Positions 51,606 to 59,759 of a stretch of 59,759 nt of DNA are shown piece after piece. Source of the DNA: Paraburkholderia kururiensis JCM 10599 = LMG 19447 (GTDB taxonomy: Bacteria > Pseudomonadota > Gammaproteobacteria > Burkholderiales > Burkholderiaceae). Within the stretch, counting starts at the first letter, position 1, and the number at the start of each line of letters is the position of its first letter. The notes below the pieces were generated by a model that saw only the letters and a list, made by a program, of their open reading frames with translations, had not been told where the DNA came from and ran no database searches. Made by a program: the position numbers and the translations under genes. Location of the stretch: assembly GCF_003986935.1 (NCBI RefSeq), contig NZ_RJZE01000034.1, forward strand, positions 1-59,759. The letters run 5' to 3'.

Positions 51606-54086
51606 ATGTCCCTCACCCTGCCTGTCTCCGCAGACCGCCTGCGCCGTGTCTGCGACCCGCAACAATTCAGCTTTGCAACCACGGCCGATCTGCCCGATCC
51701 GCCGGATATCGTCGGTCAGCAACGTGCCGTGGACGCCATTCGCTTCGGCATCGAAATGGCCCACGACGGCTATAACCTCATCGTGCTGGGGCCGTCGGGC
51801 TCGGGCAAGCACACGGTGCTCGAGCAGTTTCTGAAGCAGCGCGCGAGGACGCAGCCCGCGCCGGACGGCTGGTGCTACGTCAACAACTTCGCCCAGCCGC
51901 ACAAGCCGCGTGCGCTTCGTATGCCGCCTGGCCGCGCGAGCAAATTGCAGCGGGACATGTACCAGCTCGTGGAAGAGCTGCGGCTCGCCATTCCCGCATC
52001 GTTCGAAAGCGACGCGTATCGCGCGCGGGCCGAACAGATCGACTCCGAATTCGCCACGCTCCAGGAGAAGGCCTTCACCACGCTGGGCGACGATGCGGCC
52101 GAACAGAACGTGGCGCTCGTGCGCACGCCGCTCGGTTTTTCGCTTGCGCCCATGCACGACGGGGAAACGTTCAGCGAAAAGGAATATCAGGAGCTTGCGC
52201 AGGAACGGCGAAGCGCCTTCGACACGGCGCTTGCCGCGTTGCAGGAGCGGCTCGAGCGGCTGCTGCGCCAGGTGCCCGTCTGGCAGAAGGAGCGGCGTGA
52301 ACGGCTGCGCGCGCTGAACCGCGAGGTCGCCATGGCCGCGGTGGCGCATCTCGTGGACGAGGTCCGGCAACGCTATGCCGATCTGCCGCACGTGCTGACG
52401 TATCTCGATGCCGTGCAACTGGACGTGCTCGACAGCGTCGACGAATTCCGCAAAGGCCCGGACGGCGATGCGGCGCCGGGCAACGAATCGTTCTCGCGCT
52501 ATCAGGTCAACGTGCTGCTCGACCACGAGGGCGACGCCGGCGCGCCGGTCGTGTTCCAGGACTTCCCGTCCTACCAGAACCTGATTGGCCGGGCGGAGCA
52601 TCGGGCGCTGCTCGGCACGCTCGTCACCGACTTCACGCTCATCAAGCCAGGCGACCTGCATCGCGCGAACGGCGGCTATCTGCTGCTCGAAGTCGACAAG
52701 GTGCTGCGTCAGCCCTTTTCCTGGGAAGGGCTGAAGCGCGCGCTCTTCAAGCACGAGATCCGCATCGAATCGCTCGCGGAAATGTACAGCATGGTCAGCA
52801 CCGTTTCGCTGGAGCCCGAGCCGGTGCCGCTCGACGTGAAGGTGATCCTGTTTGGTGAGCGCTGGCTCTATTACCTGCTTTACGAACTGGACCCCGACTT
52901 TTGCGAGCTGTTCAAGGTGCCCGCCGATTTCGAAGACGACCTGCAGCGCGACGGCCCAAGCCAGATGCTTTACGCGCGGCTCATTGCTTCGGTGGCGCGG
53001 CGCCAGCAACTGCTGCCGCTCGATGCCGGTGCCGTGGCGCGCGTGATCGAACAGCAGGCGCGCCACGCGGGCGACGCCGAAAAGCTCTCGCTGCACATGC
53101 GCACGCTCGTCGACCTGCTGCGCGAATCGGACTACCGGGCGCGCGAGCGGGGCGCCGCGGTGGTGGCGCGCGAAGACGTGCAGCGTGCGCTCGACACGCA
53201 GGTGGCACGCTGCGACCGCGTCCGCTCGCGCCTCGCGGAAGAGACGTTGCGCGGCACGCTGCTCATCGACAGCAGCGGGGAGCGGCCGGGCCAGGTCAAC
53301 GGTCTGTGGGTGGCCGAAATGGGCGGCTTCACCTTCGGGCACCCCGCGCGCATCACGGCGCGCACGCACGCGGGCGAGGGGCAGGTCATCGACATCCAGC
53401 GCGAGGCGAAGCTGGCGGGCGCGGTGCACTCGAAAGCGGTGCTCATCCTGTCGTCGTTTCTCACGGCACGTTATTGCGGCGACCAGCCCGTCCCGCTCGC
53501 CGCGAGCCTCACGTTCGAGCAGACCTACGGCCAGGTGGAGGGCGACAGTGCATCCGTGGCGGAGCTATGCGCGCTGCTTTCCTCGCTCGCGGATGTGCCC
53601 GTGAAGCAGTCGCTGGCCGTGACGGGATCGGTGAACCAGCATGGCGAGGTGCAGGCGATCGGCGGGGTCAACGAGAAGATCGAAGGGTTCTTCGATCTGT
53701 GCCGCGCGCGCGGACTGACCGGCGAGCAGGGCGTGATCATCCCGCAGGCCAACGTGAAGCACCTGATGCTGCGCGAGGACGTGGTGGAAGCCGCGGCCGC
53801 GGGGCAGTTCCACATCTACGCGATTGCAACGGTGGATGAAGCGATCGGCCTGCTGACGGGCTTACCGGCAGGCGAAGCCGACGCGCAGGGCAATTTCCCG
53901 GCGCAAAGCGTGAATGCGCGCGTGTGCGCCAAGCTGGCCGCCTTCGCCGAGGGCCGGCGTGCTCTCGTCCTGCATCCGTCCTACGCCTTCACCACGCGAA
54001 AACGCTGGAGGTCGTTGCCGGTTGGCCATACGCTCGCGGCGGCCAAGCCGCGCGGGGAGGGCGGCAGGGGGAGCGGAGGGCGCTGA
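51606..54086 (+). CDS. Lon-like ATP-dependent protease (AAA_32-S16 type)
   Basis: An 826-residue protein. Walker A is GPSGSGKHTVL (about residues 59-69) and the ATPase part is split by a long helical insert (about 100-300). The C-terminal protease domain of family S16 carries the Ser-Lys dyad S648 in EGDSASVAELC and K691 in GGVNEKIEGF, 43 residues apart as in Lon. It differs from standard Lon by lacking the N-terminal substrate domain. It should degrade damaged or regulatory proteins in the cytoplasm. The C-terminal 70 residues beyond the protease domain are basic and Gly-rich, unlike Lon. Confidence 0.87.
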   Translation: MSLTLPVSADRLRRVCDPQQFSFATTADLPDPPDIVGQQRAVDAIRFGIEMAHDGYNLIVLGPSGSGKHTVLEQFLKQRARTQPAPDGWCYVNNFAQPHKPRALRMPPGRASKLQRDMYQLVEELRLAIPASFESDAYRARAEQIDSEFATLQEKAFTTLGDDAAEQNVALVRTPLGFSLAPMHDGETFSEKEYQELAQERRSAFDTALAALQERLERLLRQVPVWQKERRERLRALNREVAMAAVAHLVDEVRQRYADLPHVLTYLDAVQLDVLDSVDEFRKGPDGDAAPGNESFSRYQVNVLLDHEGDAGAPVVFQDFPSYQNLIGRAEHRALLGTLVTDFTLIKPGDLHRANGGYLLLEVDKVLRQPFSWEGLKRALFKHEIRIESLAEMYSMVSTVSLEPEPVPLDVKVILFGERWLYYLLYELDPDFCELFKVPADFEDDLQRDGPSQMLYARLIASVARRQQLLPLDAGAVARVIEQQARHAGDAEKLSLHMRTLVDLLRESDYRARERGAAVVAREDVQRALDTQVARCDRVRSRLAEETLRGTLLIDSSGERPGQVNGLWVAEMGGFTFGHPARITARTHAGEGQVIDIQREAKLAGAVHSKAVLILSSFLTARYCGDQPVPLAASLTFEQTYGQVEGDSASVAELCALLSSLADVPVKQSLAVTGSVNQHGEVQAIGGVNEKIEGFFDLCRARGLTGEQGVIIPQANVKHLMLREDVVEAAAAGQFHIYAIATVDEAIGLLTGLPAGEADAQGNFPAQSVNARVCAKLAAFAEGRRALVLHPSYAFTTRKRWRSLPVGHTLAAAKPRGEGGRGSGGR

Positions 54087-54267
54087 TAGCGTGGAAAGCG
54101 CACAAGCGAGCGTCACACCACGGCGAAACAGGGTTTGTCAGGATGCGGCCGGTCGTTCTATTTGACGATAAAAAAGCAGAGAGGCTGAGATTGGCGGCGC
54201 AAGCAGCGCTCGCACGAAGCCTGGAACGACCTGCAAGGAACCGCATGATGGCCTGGGGTGGCCGGCG

Positions 54268-54645
54268 ATGAAAGGGCTCAACGAAATTTTCGCGACGGTG
54301 CAGTCGCATCTGCTGACGCAAGGGGCCATTTCCGAGGACGAAAGCGGCAGTTGCCGACTTCGGGGACGCTACGGACACCGATGCGCCATCGGGGTGCTCA
54401 TCAACGACGAGTACTACAGCTACGCGTTGGAAGGTCTTGGGATCGGCTACTACACGGCGGGGCAGGACGGCCCGTTGCTGCACGCGTTGACGAGGTCGGG
54501 CGTGGACGCGTACGAACCGCGAGTCGCCGCGCTGCTGCACGATCTTGAAGATTTGCACGATGCCGGGCAGGTGGCCGAGTGGCGGGCGCAACTCGACGAG
54601 ATCGCGCGGCGGCACGCCATCGGCTGCGCAGGGCCGCTCAGCTGA
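54268..54645 (+). CDS. Hypothetical protein, 125 residues
   Basis: A soluble protein: KGLNEIFATVQSHLLTQGAI, then SGSCRLRGRYGHRCAIGVLI with two Cys that could form a pair, then NDEYYSYALEGLGIGYYTAG and a helical, acidic C-terminus. The pattern C-x-Y(R)-x(5-8)-C-x-IG is found in a family of uncharacterised small proteins in Proteobacteria and phages; I cannot name it. The start is an ATG without strong ribosome site (GGCCGGCG). Confidence 0.6.
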   Translation: MKGLNEIFATVQSHLLTQGAISEDESGSCRLRGRYGHRCAIGVLINDEYYSYALEGLGIGYYTAGQDGPLLHALTRSGVDAYEPRVAALLHDLEDLHDAGQVAEWRAQLDEIARRHAIGCAGPLS

Positions 54646-54650
54646 CCGCC

Positions 54651-54687
54651 GAACCTGACGAACCTCACGGAACCTGACGAACCACCG
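54651..54687. repeat. Four 9-bp repeats (GAACCTGAC) after a stop codon
   Basis: Units GAACCTGAC, GAACCTCAC, GAACCTGAC and GAACCACCG, with one extra G after the second, begin five bases after the TGA at 54643-54645. Confidence 0.8.
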
Positions 54688-54689
54688 CG

Positions 54690-54714
54690 GCATGCCGGCG
54701 TGATTCCGGCATGC
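54690..54714 (+). terminator. 9-bp hairpin, probable terminator
   Basis: GCATGCCGG and CCGGCATGC form a perfect stem with a seven-base loop, downstream of the 125-residue gene. There is no T run, so efficiency is uncertain. Confidence 0.5.
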
Positions 54715-54909
54715 ATCTCCTGTTGCGCGCGCAACCCGCGCAACCAGCCAGACGGCGGCCGGGCGCCGCCGCGCGCATGCCGAAAATAGCCTCAGCCCAG
54801 GGAAAACCACGGCGCGCAAGGCAAGGATTTCCGCCTGCCGCGTAAGAAGTCAGTCAGCATCCGTGGCGAGAATGAGGCGTCCCATGCAGAACAATCGAGG
54901 AGACCTCAA

Positions 54910-55218
54910 ATGGACGATCCCCTGATCGCAAAGATCCAGGCGCACCCCGGGTACGCCGAACTGAAACGAAGGCGTAACGGCCTCGGGCTGCTGCTGATCA
55001 CCCTGATGCTGCTCGTCTACTACGGCTACATCGCCCTTATCGCGTTCGACAAGTCGTTCCTCGCACGCCCCATCGGCACCGGCGTCACGACGGTTGGCAT
55101 CCCCGTCGGCGTGGCACTGATCGTCTTTACGGTCGTCATCACCGGCATCTACGTGCGCCGGGCCAACAGCGAATACGACCGCATGACGCAGGACATTCTC
55201 AGGGACGTTGCGAAATGA
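54910..55218 (+). CDS. DUF485 small membrane protein
   Basis: A 102-residue protein with two helices (about 24-48 and 59-83) matching DUF485 (YjcH): HPGYAELKRRRNGLGLLLIT, then TGVTTVGIPVGVALIVFTVV, ending YVRRANSEYDRMT. Always found upstream of ActP. The stop overlaps the ActP start by four bases (ATGA). GAGGAG precedes the ATG. Counterpart to the DUF3311 protein at 9460. Confidence 0.9.
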   Translation: MDDPLIAKIQAHPGYAELKRRRNGLGLLLITLMLLVYYGYIALIAFDKSFLARPIGTGVTTVGIPVGVALIVFTVVITGIYVRRANSEYDRMTQDILRDVAK

Positions 55219-56945
55219 ACAGGAAACATCTCATCAGCCTTGCCGCGTTCGCGGCCCTTTCGTGGACGGGCGTGGCGCTGGCTGCAGGCGGCGACGTCGG
55301 ACAAACCACGCGGCAGGCCACCAACACCACGGCCATCGTTCTCTTTGCGCTCTTCGTATCCGGCACGCTCTGGATCACGAAGTGGGCCGCTTCACGCACG
55401 CGCTCGGCCGCCGACTTTTATACGGCGGGCGGCGGCATCACCGGCTTCCAGAACGGCCTCGCCATTGCGGGCGACTACATGTCCGCGGCCTCCTTTCTGG
55501 GCATTTCCGCCGCGGTGATGACGAGCGGCTACGACGGGCTCATCTACTCGATCGGCTTCCTGGTGGGCTGGCCCGTCATCACGTTTCTGATGGCCGAACG
55601 CCTGCGCAACCTGGGGCGATTCACCTTCGCCGACGTGGCCGGCTACCGCTTCGCGCAGGGCCCCATCCGCACGTTCGCCGCTATCGGCACGCTCGTGGTG
55701 GTCGCGTTCTACCTGATCGCGCAGATGGTTGGCGCGGGGCAGCTCATCAAGCTGCTGTTCGGGCTCGACTACTGGGTGGCGGTCGTGATCGTCGGCGGTC
55801 TCATGATGGTCTATGTGCTGTTCGGCGGCATGACGGCGACCACGTGGGTGCAGATCATCAAGGCCTGTCTGCTGCTGGCCGGCGTCACGTTCATGGCCAT
55901 CATGGTCATGTCGCAGTACGGCTTCAGCCCCGAAGCGCTGTTCGCCAAGGGCGTGGAAGTGAAGACGGCCATCGCCGCGGCGGCGGGCAAGTCGCCTGAA
56001 GAAGCGGCGAAGATCGGACGCTCCGTGATGGGCCCCGGCGGCTTCATCAAAGACCCCATCTCGGCCATCTCGTTCGGCATGGCGCTGATGTTCGGCACGG
56101 CAGGTCTGCCGCACATCCTGATGCGCTTCTTCACCGTGCCGGACGCGAAGGAGGCACGCAAGTCGGTGCTGTGGGCCACCACGTGGATCGGCTACTTCTA
56201 CATCCTCATCTTCATCATCGGCTTCGGTGCGATCACGCTGGTGCTCACCAATCCGGAACTGGCGGACGTCGCGAAGGGCGTGATCAAGGGCGGGGCCGGT
56301 ACGGCCAACATGGCGGCCGTGCTCGTGGCGAAGTCCGTGGGCGGCAACGTCTTCTACGGGTTCATCTCCGCTGTGGCGTTCGCGACCATCCTCGCGGTCG
56401 TCGCGGGTCTCACGCTTTCGGGTGCGTCTGCGGTTTCGCATGACCTGTACGCCACCGTCTTCCGCGGCGGCAAGGCGGACAGCGCCGACGAACTGCGCGT
56501 GTCGCGCGTAACGACCGTGGTGCTCGGCATCGTGGCCGTGGTGCTCGGCATCGCGTTCGAGAAGCAGAACATCGCGTTCATGGTGTCGCTTGCTTTCGCT
56601 GTCGCGGCCTCGGCCAATTTCCCCGTGCTGTTCCTCTCCATGCTCTGGAAGGGCTGCACCACGCGCGGCGCGGTGATCGGCGGGTTCCTCGGGCTGATTT
56701 CGTCGGTGGGTCTGACCATCGTGTCGCCTTCGGTGTGGGAAGCCACGCTGGGTTATCCGAAGGGTTCGGCGTGGTTCCCGTACACGTCTCCGGCACTCTT
56801 CTCGATGACCATCGGCTTCGTGGGCGTGTGGCTCTTCTCCGTGCTCGACCGCAGCGAGCGGGCAAAGCGTGAGCGCGAGTCGTTCGCCATTCAGCAGGTG
56901 CGCTCGGAAACCGGGCTGGGCGCCGCGCGCGCCTCCGGCCACTAA
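55215..56945 (+). CDS. actP: Acetate/small-carboxylate:cation symporter (ActP-type, SSS family)
   Basis: A 576-residue protein with 13-14 helices and an N-terminal signal-like stretch (LAAFAALSWTGVALAAGG). Diagnostic stretches: AADFYTAGGGITGFQNGLAI and LPHILMRFFTVPDAKEARKS. ActP takes up acetate and glycolate with Na+. Overlaps DUF485 by four bases. A strong terminator follows, yet DUF294 and exonuclease genes lie downstream. Confidence 0.88.
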   Translation: MNRKHLISLAAFAALSWTGVALAAGGDVGQTTRQATNTTAIVLFALFVSGTLWITKWAASRTRSAADFYTAGGGITGFQNGLAIAGDYMSAASFLGISAAVMTSGYDGLIYSIGFLVGWPVITFLMAERLRNLGRFTFADVAGYRFAQGPIRTFAAIGTLVVVAFYLIAQMVGAGQLIKLLFGLDYWVAVVIVGGLMMVYVLFGGMTATTWVQIIKACLLLAGVTFMAIMVMSQYGFSPEALFAKGVEVKTAIAAAAGKSPEEAAKIGRSVMGPGGFIKDPISAISFGMALMFGTAGLPHILMRFFTVPDAKEARKSVLWATTWIGYFYILIFIIGFGAITLVLTNPELADVAKGVIKGGAGTANMAAVLVAKSVGGNVFYGFISAVAFATILAVVAGLTLSGASAVSHDLYATVFRGGKADSADELRVSRVTTVVLGIVAVVLGIAFEKQNIAFMVSLAFAVAASANFPVLFLSMLWKGCTTRGAVIGGFLGLISSVGLTIVSPSVWEATLGYPKGSAWFPYTSPALFSMTIGFVGVWLFSVLDRSERAKRERESFAIQQVRSETGLGAARASGH

Positions 56946-56982
56946 GCGTATTGCCGCAGAGGATCGCTGCAACGGTAAAGGC

Positions 56983-57025
56983 GTGCGGACCGCATGAGTT
57001 GTTTGAAGGCGGTCCGCACGTTTTT
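56983..57025 (+). terminator. Rho-independent terminator after actP
   Basis: GTGCGGACCGC (56983-56993) and GCGGTCCGCAC (57009-57019) form a perfect 11-bp stem with a 15-base loop, followed by GTTTTTC. It ends 17 bp before the DUF294 start, so transcription into that gene is by read-through or from an internal promoter. Confidence 0.85.
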
Positions 57026-57042
57026 CATCTGGACAGGCATCC

Positions 57043-58869
57043 ATGCCGAACGCCTTCAATTTCGCCGCTTCGCCGTTCGATTGCCTGAACGAGGGCGAAC
57101 GGCGCCTCGTGCGCGATAACGTCGATATCGCGTATTACGCGGAAAACGAGGCCATTCTCGAAGCGGGCGCCACGCCCGCGTATCTCTTCGTCGTAACCAA
57201 AGGGTGCGTCACGCAGTACGAAGGCGAGGAGGTCGTGGCGACCTACGGACCGGACGACTGCTTCGACGGACGGGCCCTCGTGGCCGGCAAGTCGGGCAGC
57301 CGCTTCGTCGCGACCGAAGAGGTGCTCGCGTACCGCCTCGCACGCCAGACGGTAAAGGACCTGATTGCGTCCAACACCGGTTTTGGCGCGCTGCTTTTCT
57401 CGGATATCGGCAGGAAGCTCGGTGTCATCGCGCAGCGGCGCAGCCAGGAGGAGATGCAGTCGCTGCTGCTGGCTCGCGTCGACGCCGCGTTCATCCGGCC
57501 GGCGCATTTTGTCGACGCGGGTGCGGACGTGGTCTCCGTCGTCCGGCTTTTTCAGGAGCACAACGTGTCGAGCGTGCTGGTGCGCGACGACACCACCGCG
57601 CCGCCGCGGCTTGGCATCTTCACGCGCACGTCGCTGCAACGGGCGATTCTCGACGGCACGCCGCTGGACCGCTTGCCTGTGGGCAGGATGAGCGAATTCA
57701 CGCTCGTCGCCGTGCCGGTTTCCTCGCAGATCGGCGACGCGCTCACCACGATGCTGCGCCACCGCGTTCATCGTCTCGTCGTCATGCGAGACAACGACGT
57801 GGTGGGTCTGCTCGAATCGCTCGACGTCTTCAGCTTTCTCGCCAACCATTCGTTCCTGCTGGCCGAGCAGATCGACATGGCGCGCGATCTGGACGCGCTT
57901 GCCCAGGCGGCGTCGAGCGTCACGCGCATGGTGTCGCTGCTGTTTCGGGGCGGCTCACGTGTGGAATTGATCGCGCGCCAGGTGCAGGAGGTGAACGGGC
58001 GCCTGTTCGAACGCGCGTGGAAGATGATTGCGCCGCCGGACCTCGTCGCGAACAGCTGCCTGTTCGTCATGGGCAGTGAAGGGCGCGGCGAGCAGTTGCT
58101 CAAGACCGATCAGGACAACGCCCTGGTGCTGCGCGATGGATACAGCCCGCCTGCGGACCTGAAGGCGATCGTCGCGCGGTTTTCCGATGCGCTCGCCGCG
58201 TTCGGTTATCCGCCGTGCCCGGGCGGCATCATGTTGAGCCGGCCCGACTGGTGCATGCCGGTGAGTGCGTTCGGCCGGCGCATCCGCGAGTGGCTCATCG
58301 CTCCGGATGCCGAAGGATTAATGAACCTCGCCATTTTTTTCGACGCGCGTGCCGTGTGCGGAGACGCTGCGCTGCTGGACCCGTTGCGGGCGTCGCTGAT
58401 CGAGTTCGCACTGGACAGCGAAGTCATGCTCGCGCGGTTTGCGTCGGCAACCGAAGCGTTTGGCAACACGCAGGGATGGTGGAACCGGCTGCTCACCCTC
58501 GCCGACGCCGACCGCGGGCTGGACATCAAGAAGGAAGGCATCTTCCCGATCGTGCACGGCGTGCGCAGCCTCGCGCTCGCGTACCGGGTCACGCGCGAGA
58601 CCGGTACGGTGCAACGGCTCGACGCCTTGATCGCTCATGACGCCGTGAGCGCGGACATGGCTTCGGAACTGACGGAAAGCCTGCATTTTCTGATGGGGCT
58701 GCGCCTGAAGGCCGGTCTCACGGAAATCGACGCGCACAAGCCCGTGTCGGGCGAAGTGCAGGTTGGGCATCTGTCGTCGCTGGAGCGTGACCTGCTCAAG
58801 GACGCGCTCGGCGTGGTGAAGCGGTTCAGAACGCTGCTGCGGCAGCGCTTCCGGACCGAGTTCCTGTGA
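57043..58869 (+). CDS. DUF294 nucleotidyltransferase-like protein with cNMP and CBS domains
   Basis: A 608-residue cytoplasmic protein. Residues 5-125 are a cyclic-nucleotide-binding fold; 150-275 carry a CBS pair (VVRLFQEHNVSSVLVRDDTT, then DALTTMLRHRVHRLVVMRDN). Residues 300-440 hold a GlnD-like nucleotidyltransferase with MGSEGRGEQLLKTDQDNALV, whose G-S-x-G-R and D-x-D are the metal site. The C-terminal DUF294_C follows. This arrangement resembles a signal-receiving nucleotidyltransferase; its target is unknown. It is found with actP and an exonuclease in many Proteobacteria. Confidence 0.87.
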   Translation: MPNAFNFAASPFDCLNEGERRLVRDNVDIAYYAENEAILEAGATPAYLFVVTKGCVTQYEGEEVVATYGPDDCFDGRALVAGKSGSRFVATEEVLAYRLARQTVKDLIASNTGFGALLFSDIGRKLGVIAQRRSQEEMQSLLLARVDAAFIRPAHFVDAGADVVSVVRLFQEHNVSSVLVRDDTTAPPRLGIFTRTSLQRAILDGTPLDRLPVGRMSEFTLVAVPVSSQIGDALTTMLRHRVHRLVVMRDNDVVGLLESLDVFSFLANHSFLLAEQIDMARDLDALAQAASSVTRMVSLLFRGGSRVELIARQVQEVNGRLFERAWKMIAPPDLVANSCLFVMGSEGRGEQLLKTDQDNALVLRDGYSPPADLKAIVARFSDALAAFGYPPCPGGIMLSRPDWCMPVSAFGRRIREWLIAPDAEGLMNLAIFFDARAVCGDAALLDPLRASLIEFALDSEVMLARFASATEAFGNTQGWWNRLLTLADADRGLDIKKEGIFPIVHGVRSLALAYRVTRETGTVQRLDALIAHDAVSADMASELTESLHFLMGLRLKAGLTEIDAHKPVSGEVQVGHLSSLERDLLKDALGVVKRFRTLLRQRFRTEFL

Positions 58870-58882
58870 GCGGAGCAGGGGC

Positions 58883-59527
58883 GTGACGCTCGCATCCAGT
58901 GCCTGGCTGCAGCCGCTGCGCCGGCAATGGCTTGCGCGTCGGCTGAAGGATCCGGCCTACCGCTTCATGTTCGAGCCGCCGCCACCTGACGAATATGTTG
59001 CGCTGGACTGCGAAACAACCGGGCTGGACAGGCGCGCGGACGAAATCATTTCGATCGCGGCGGTCCGCATTGCCGGCAACGTGATCCTGACCAGCCAGCG
59101 ATTCGAGATGCTGATCCGGCCCACGCGGGACGTTTCGCGTGACAGCGTGCGCGTGCACCGTCTGCGTTCCAGAGACCTGGCCGATGGCGTGCCGGTTGCG
59201 CAGGCGCTGGCAGCGCTGCTGCGTTTCATCGGCAGCCGGCCTCTCGTGGGTTATTACCTCGAATTCGATGTGGCGATGCTCGACCGGGTGGCGGTGCCCA
59301 TGCTGGGTATTGGTCTGCCGCAGCGCAGGATCGAGGTGTCGGCCATGTTCTACGACTACATGTTTCGCCGACTGCCGCCATGGCGCCAGCAAGGCGCGCC
59401 GGACATCGACCTGCGCCTTGCGACCATGATGGATGCGCTAGGGCTTCCCATGCGCAACGCGCACGATGCGCTCAACGATGCCGTAATGGCGGCGGAGGCG
59501 TTTTTGAAGCTGCGGCGGTGTGGATGA
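58883..59527 (+). CDS. DnaQ-like 3'-5' exonuclease
   Basis: A 214-residue DEDDh exonuclease. ExoI is ALDCETTGLD (D-x-E), ExoII is VGYYLEFDVAML, and ExoIII is NAHDALNDAVMAAEAF (H-x4-D). A GTG start 13 bp after the DUF294 stop with AGCAGGGG upstream suggests co-translation. Members act on DNA or RNA ends; pairing with the DUF294 protein is conserved and unexplained. Confidence 0.88.
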   Translation: MTLASSAWLQPLRRQWLARRLKDPAYRFMFEPPPPDEYVALDCETTGLDRRADEIISIAAVRIAGNVILTSQRFEMLIRPTRDVSRDSVRVHRLRSRDLADGVPVAQALAALLRFIGSRPLVGYYLEFDVAMLDRVAVPMLGIGLPQRRIEVSAMFYDYMFRRLPPWRQQGAPDIDLRLATMMDALGLPMRNAHDALNDAVMAAEAFLKLRRCG

Positions 59528-59759
59528 GGCAGGCTGGGGTTAGGTGCAGGGAACGCAGGACGTGGGATATGCAGGACGTCAGATGGACCGGAGTTGAGGG
59601 TTTCTCGTTTCCGGTCAGTGAATTTACATAAGATAAATTATCGACATTTAATGTGTAGCGGCTATTTGGTAATGTCCGGTTTGGGCCAGTTAGAAATGTC
59701 CGGTTCAGGCCTGCCCGAGGCGCATGCTGTCGACGCGCAATCCGGCGGAGCCTGCCATG
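59528..59759. mobile_element. Probable insertion-sequence end at the window edge
   Basis: After the exonuclease gene there is no CDS until the edge. AATGTCCGGTT appears twice, at 59671-59681 and 59695-59705, both followed by a GGCC-containing tail, as at ends of some IS families with internal terminal repeats. A leftward frame open to the edge ends at a TGA (59707-59705) with MRLGQA before it; it may be the end of a transposase. An AT-rich stretch (59615-59670) precedes. I could not assign the family. Confidence 0.4.

Overview
The window is GC-rich, densely coded bacterial DNA. Its gene content points to the family Burkholderiaceae (Burkholderia, Paraburkholderia or a close relative): DUF3311 with an MctP-like symporter, DUF485 with ActP, DUF294 with a DnaQ-like exonuclease, YfaS-type alpha-2-macroglobulin with PBP1C, photolyase with MerR, and DUF3175. 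This is inferred from gene families only; there is no rRNA or tRNA here to fix the genus. I found about 47 supportable protein genes, two partial transposase remnants, a possible insertion-sequence end, no RNA genes and no CRISPR array.

Layout. 1-300: 3' end of an IS30-type transposase against a frameshifted IS3-type remnant. 0.3-10.7 kb: NmrA-like reductase and divergent AraC regulator, a largely empty 1.2-kb gap, an OmpR-type response regulator overlapping a LysM-FecR protein, two lipoprotein or metabolic genes, bluB, a DUF3311/SSS symporter pair and a MarC protein. 10.7-15.1 kb: two divergent hybrid histidine kinases. 15-27 kb: small and accessory genes (DUF3175, glycosyltransferase, HAD phosphatase, small lipoproteins, PfkB kinase, periplasmic trehalase, phytanoyl-CoA dioxygenase-like) with many short tandem repeats between them. 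27-36 kb: pbpC and a 2043-residue alpha-2-macroglobulin. 36-38.3 kb: Ni/Co permease, then a ribosome-hibernation (HPF-like) gene divergent from a DksA-like gene. 38.5-44.5 kb: Gly-rich secreted protein, photolyase and divergent MerR regulator, a hipBA toxin-antitoxin pair, and an IclR regulator. 44.8-50.8 kb: a sugar ABC transporter with an enolase-superfamily enzyme and a RhaM-like mutarotase. 51-59.5 kb: small membrane protein with Lon-like protease, then DUF485-ActP-DUF294-exonuclease. The last 90 bases look like the edge of another mobile element.

Regulatory sequences are the most informative part. A single FNR/Anr-type box at 37685-37698 lies between the HPF-like and DksA-like genes and has a TANNNT -10 element exactly 31 bp from its centre in both directions, suggesting one low-oxygen switch for both. 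A second FNR-like box precedes the Lon-like protease operon. The hipBA promoter sits inside four TATCG-N7-CGATA palindromes spaced exactly 26 bp apart. A pair of AT-rich palindromes separates iclR from the sugar operon. More than ten unrelated tandem repeats (8-30 bp units) lie in gaps, most of them at or just after a stop codon, and several repeat the stop codon itself.
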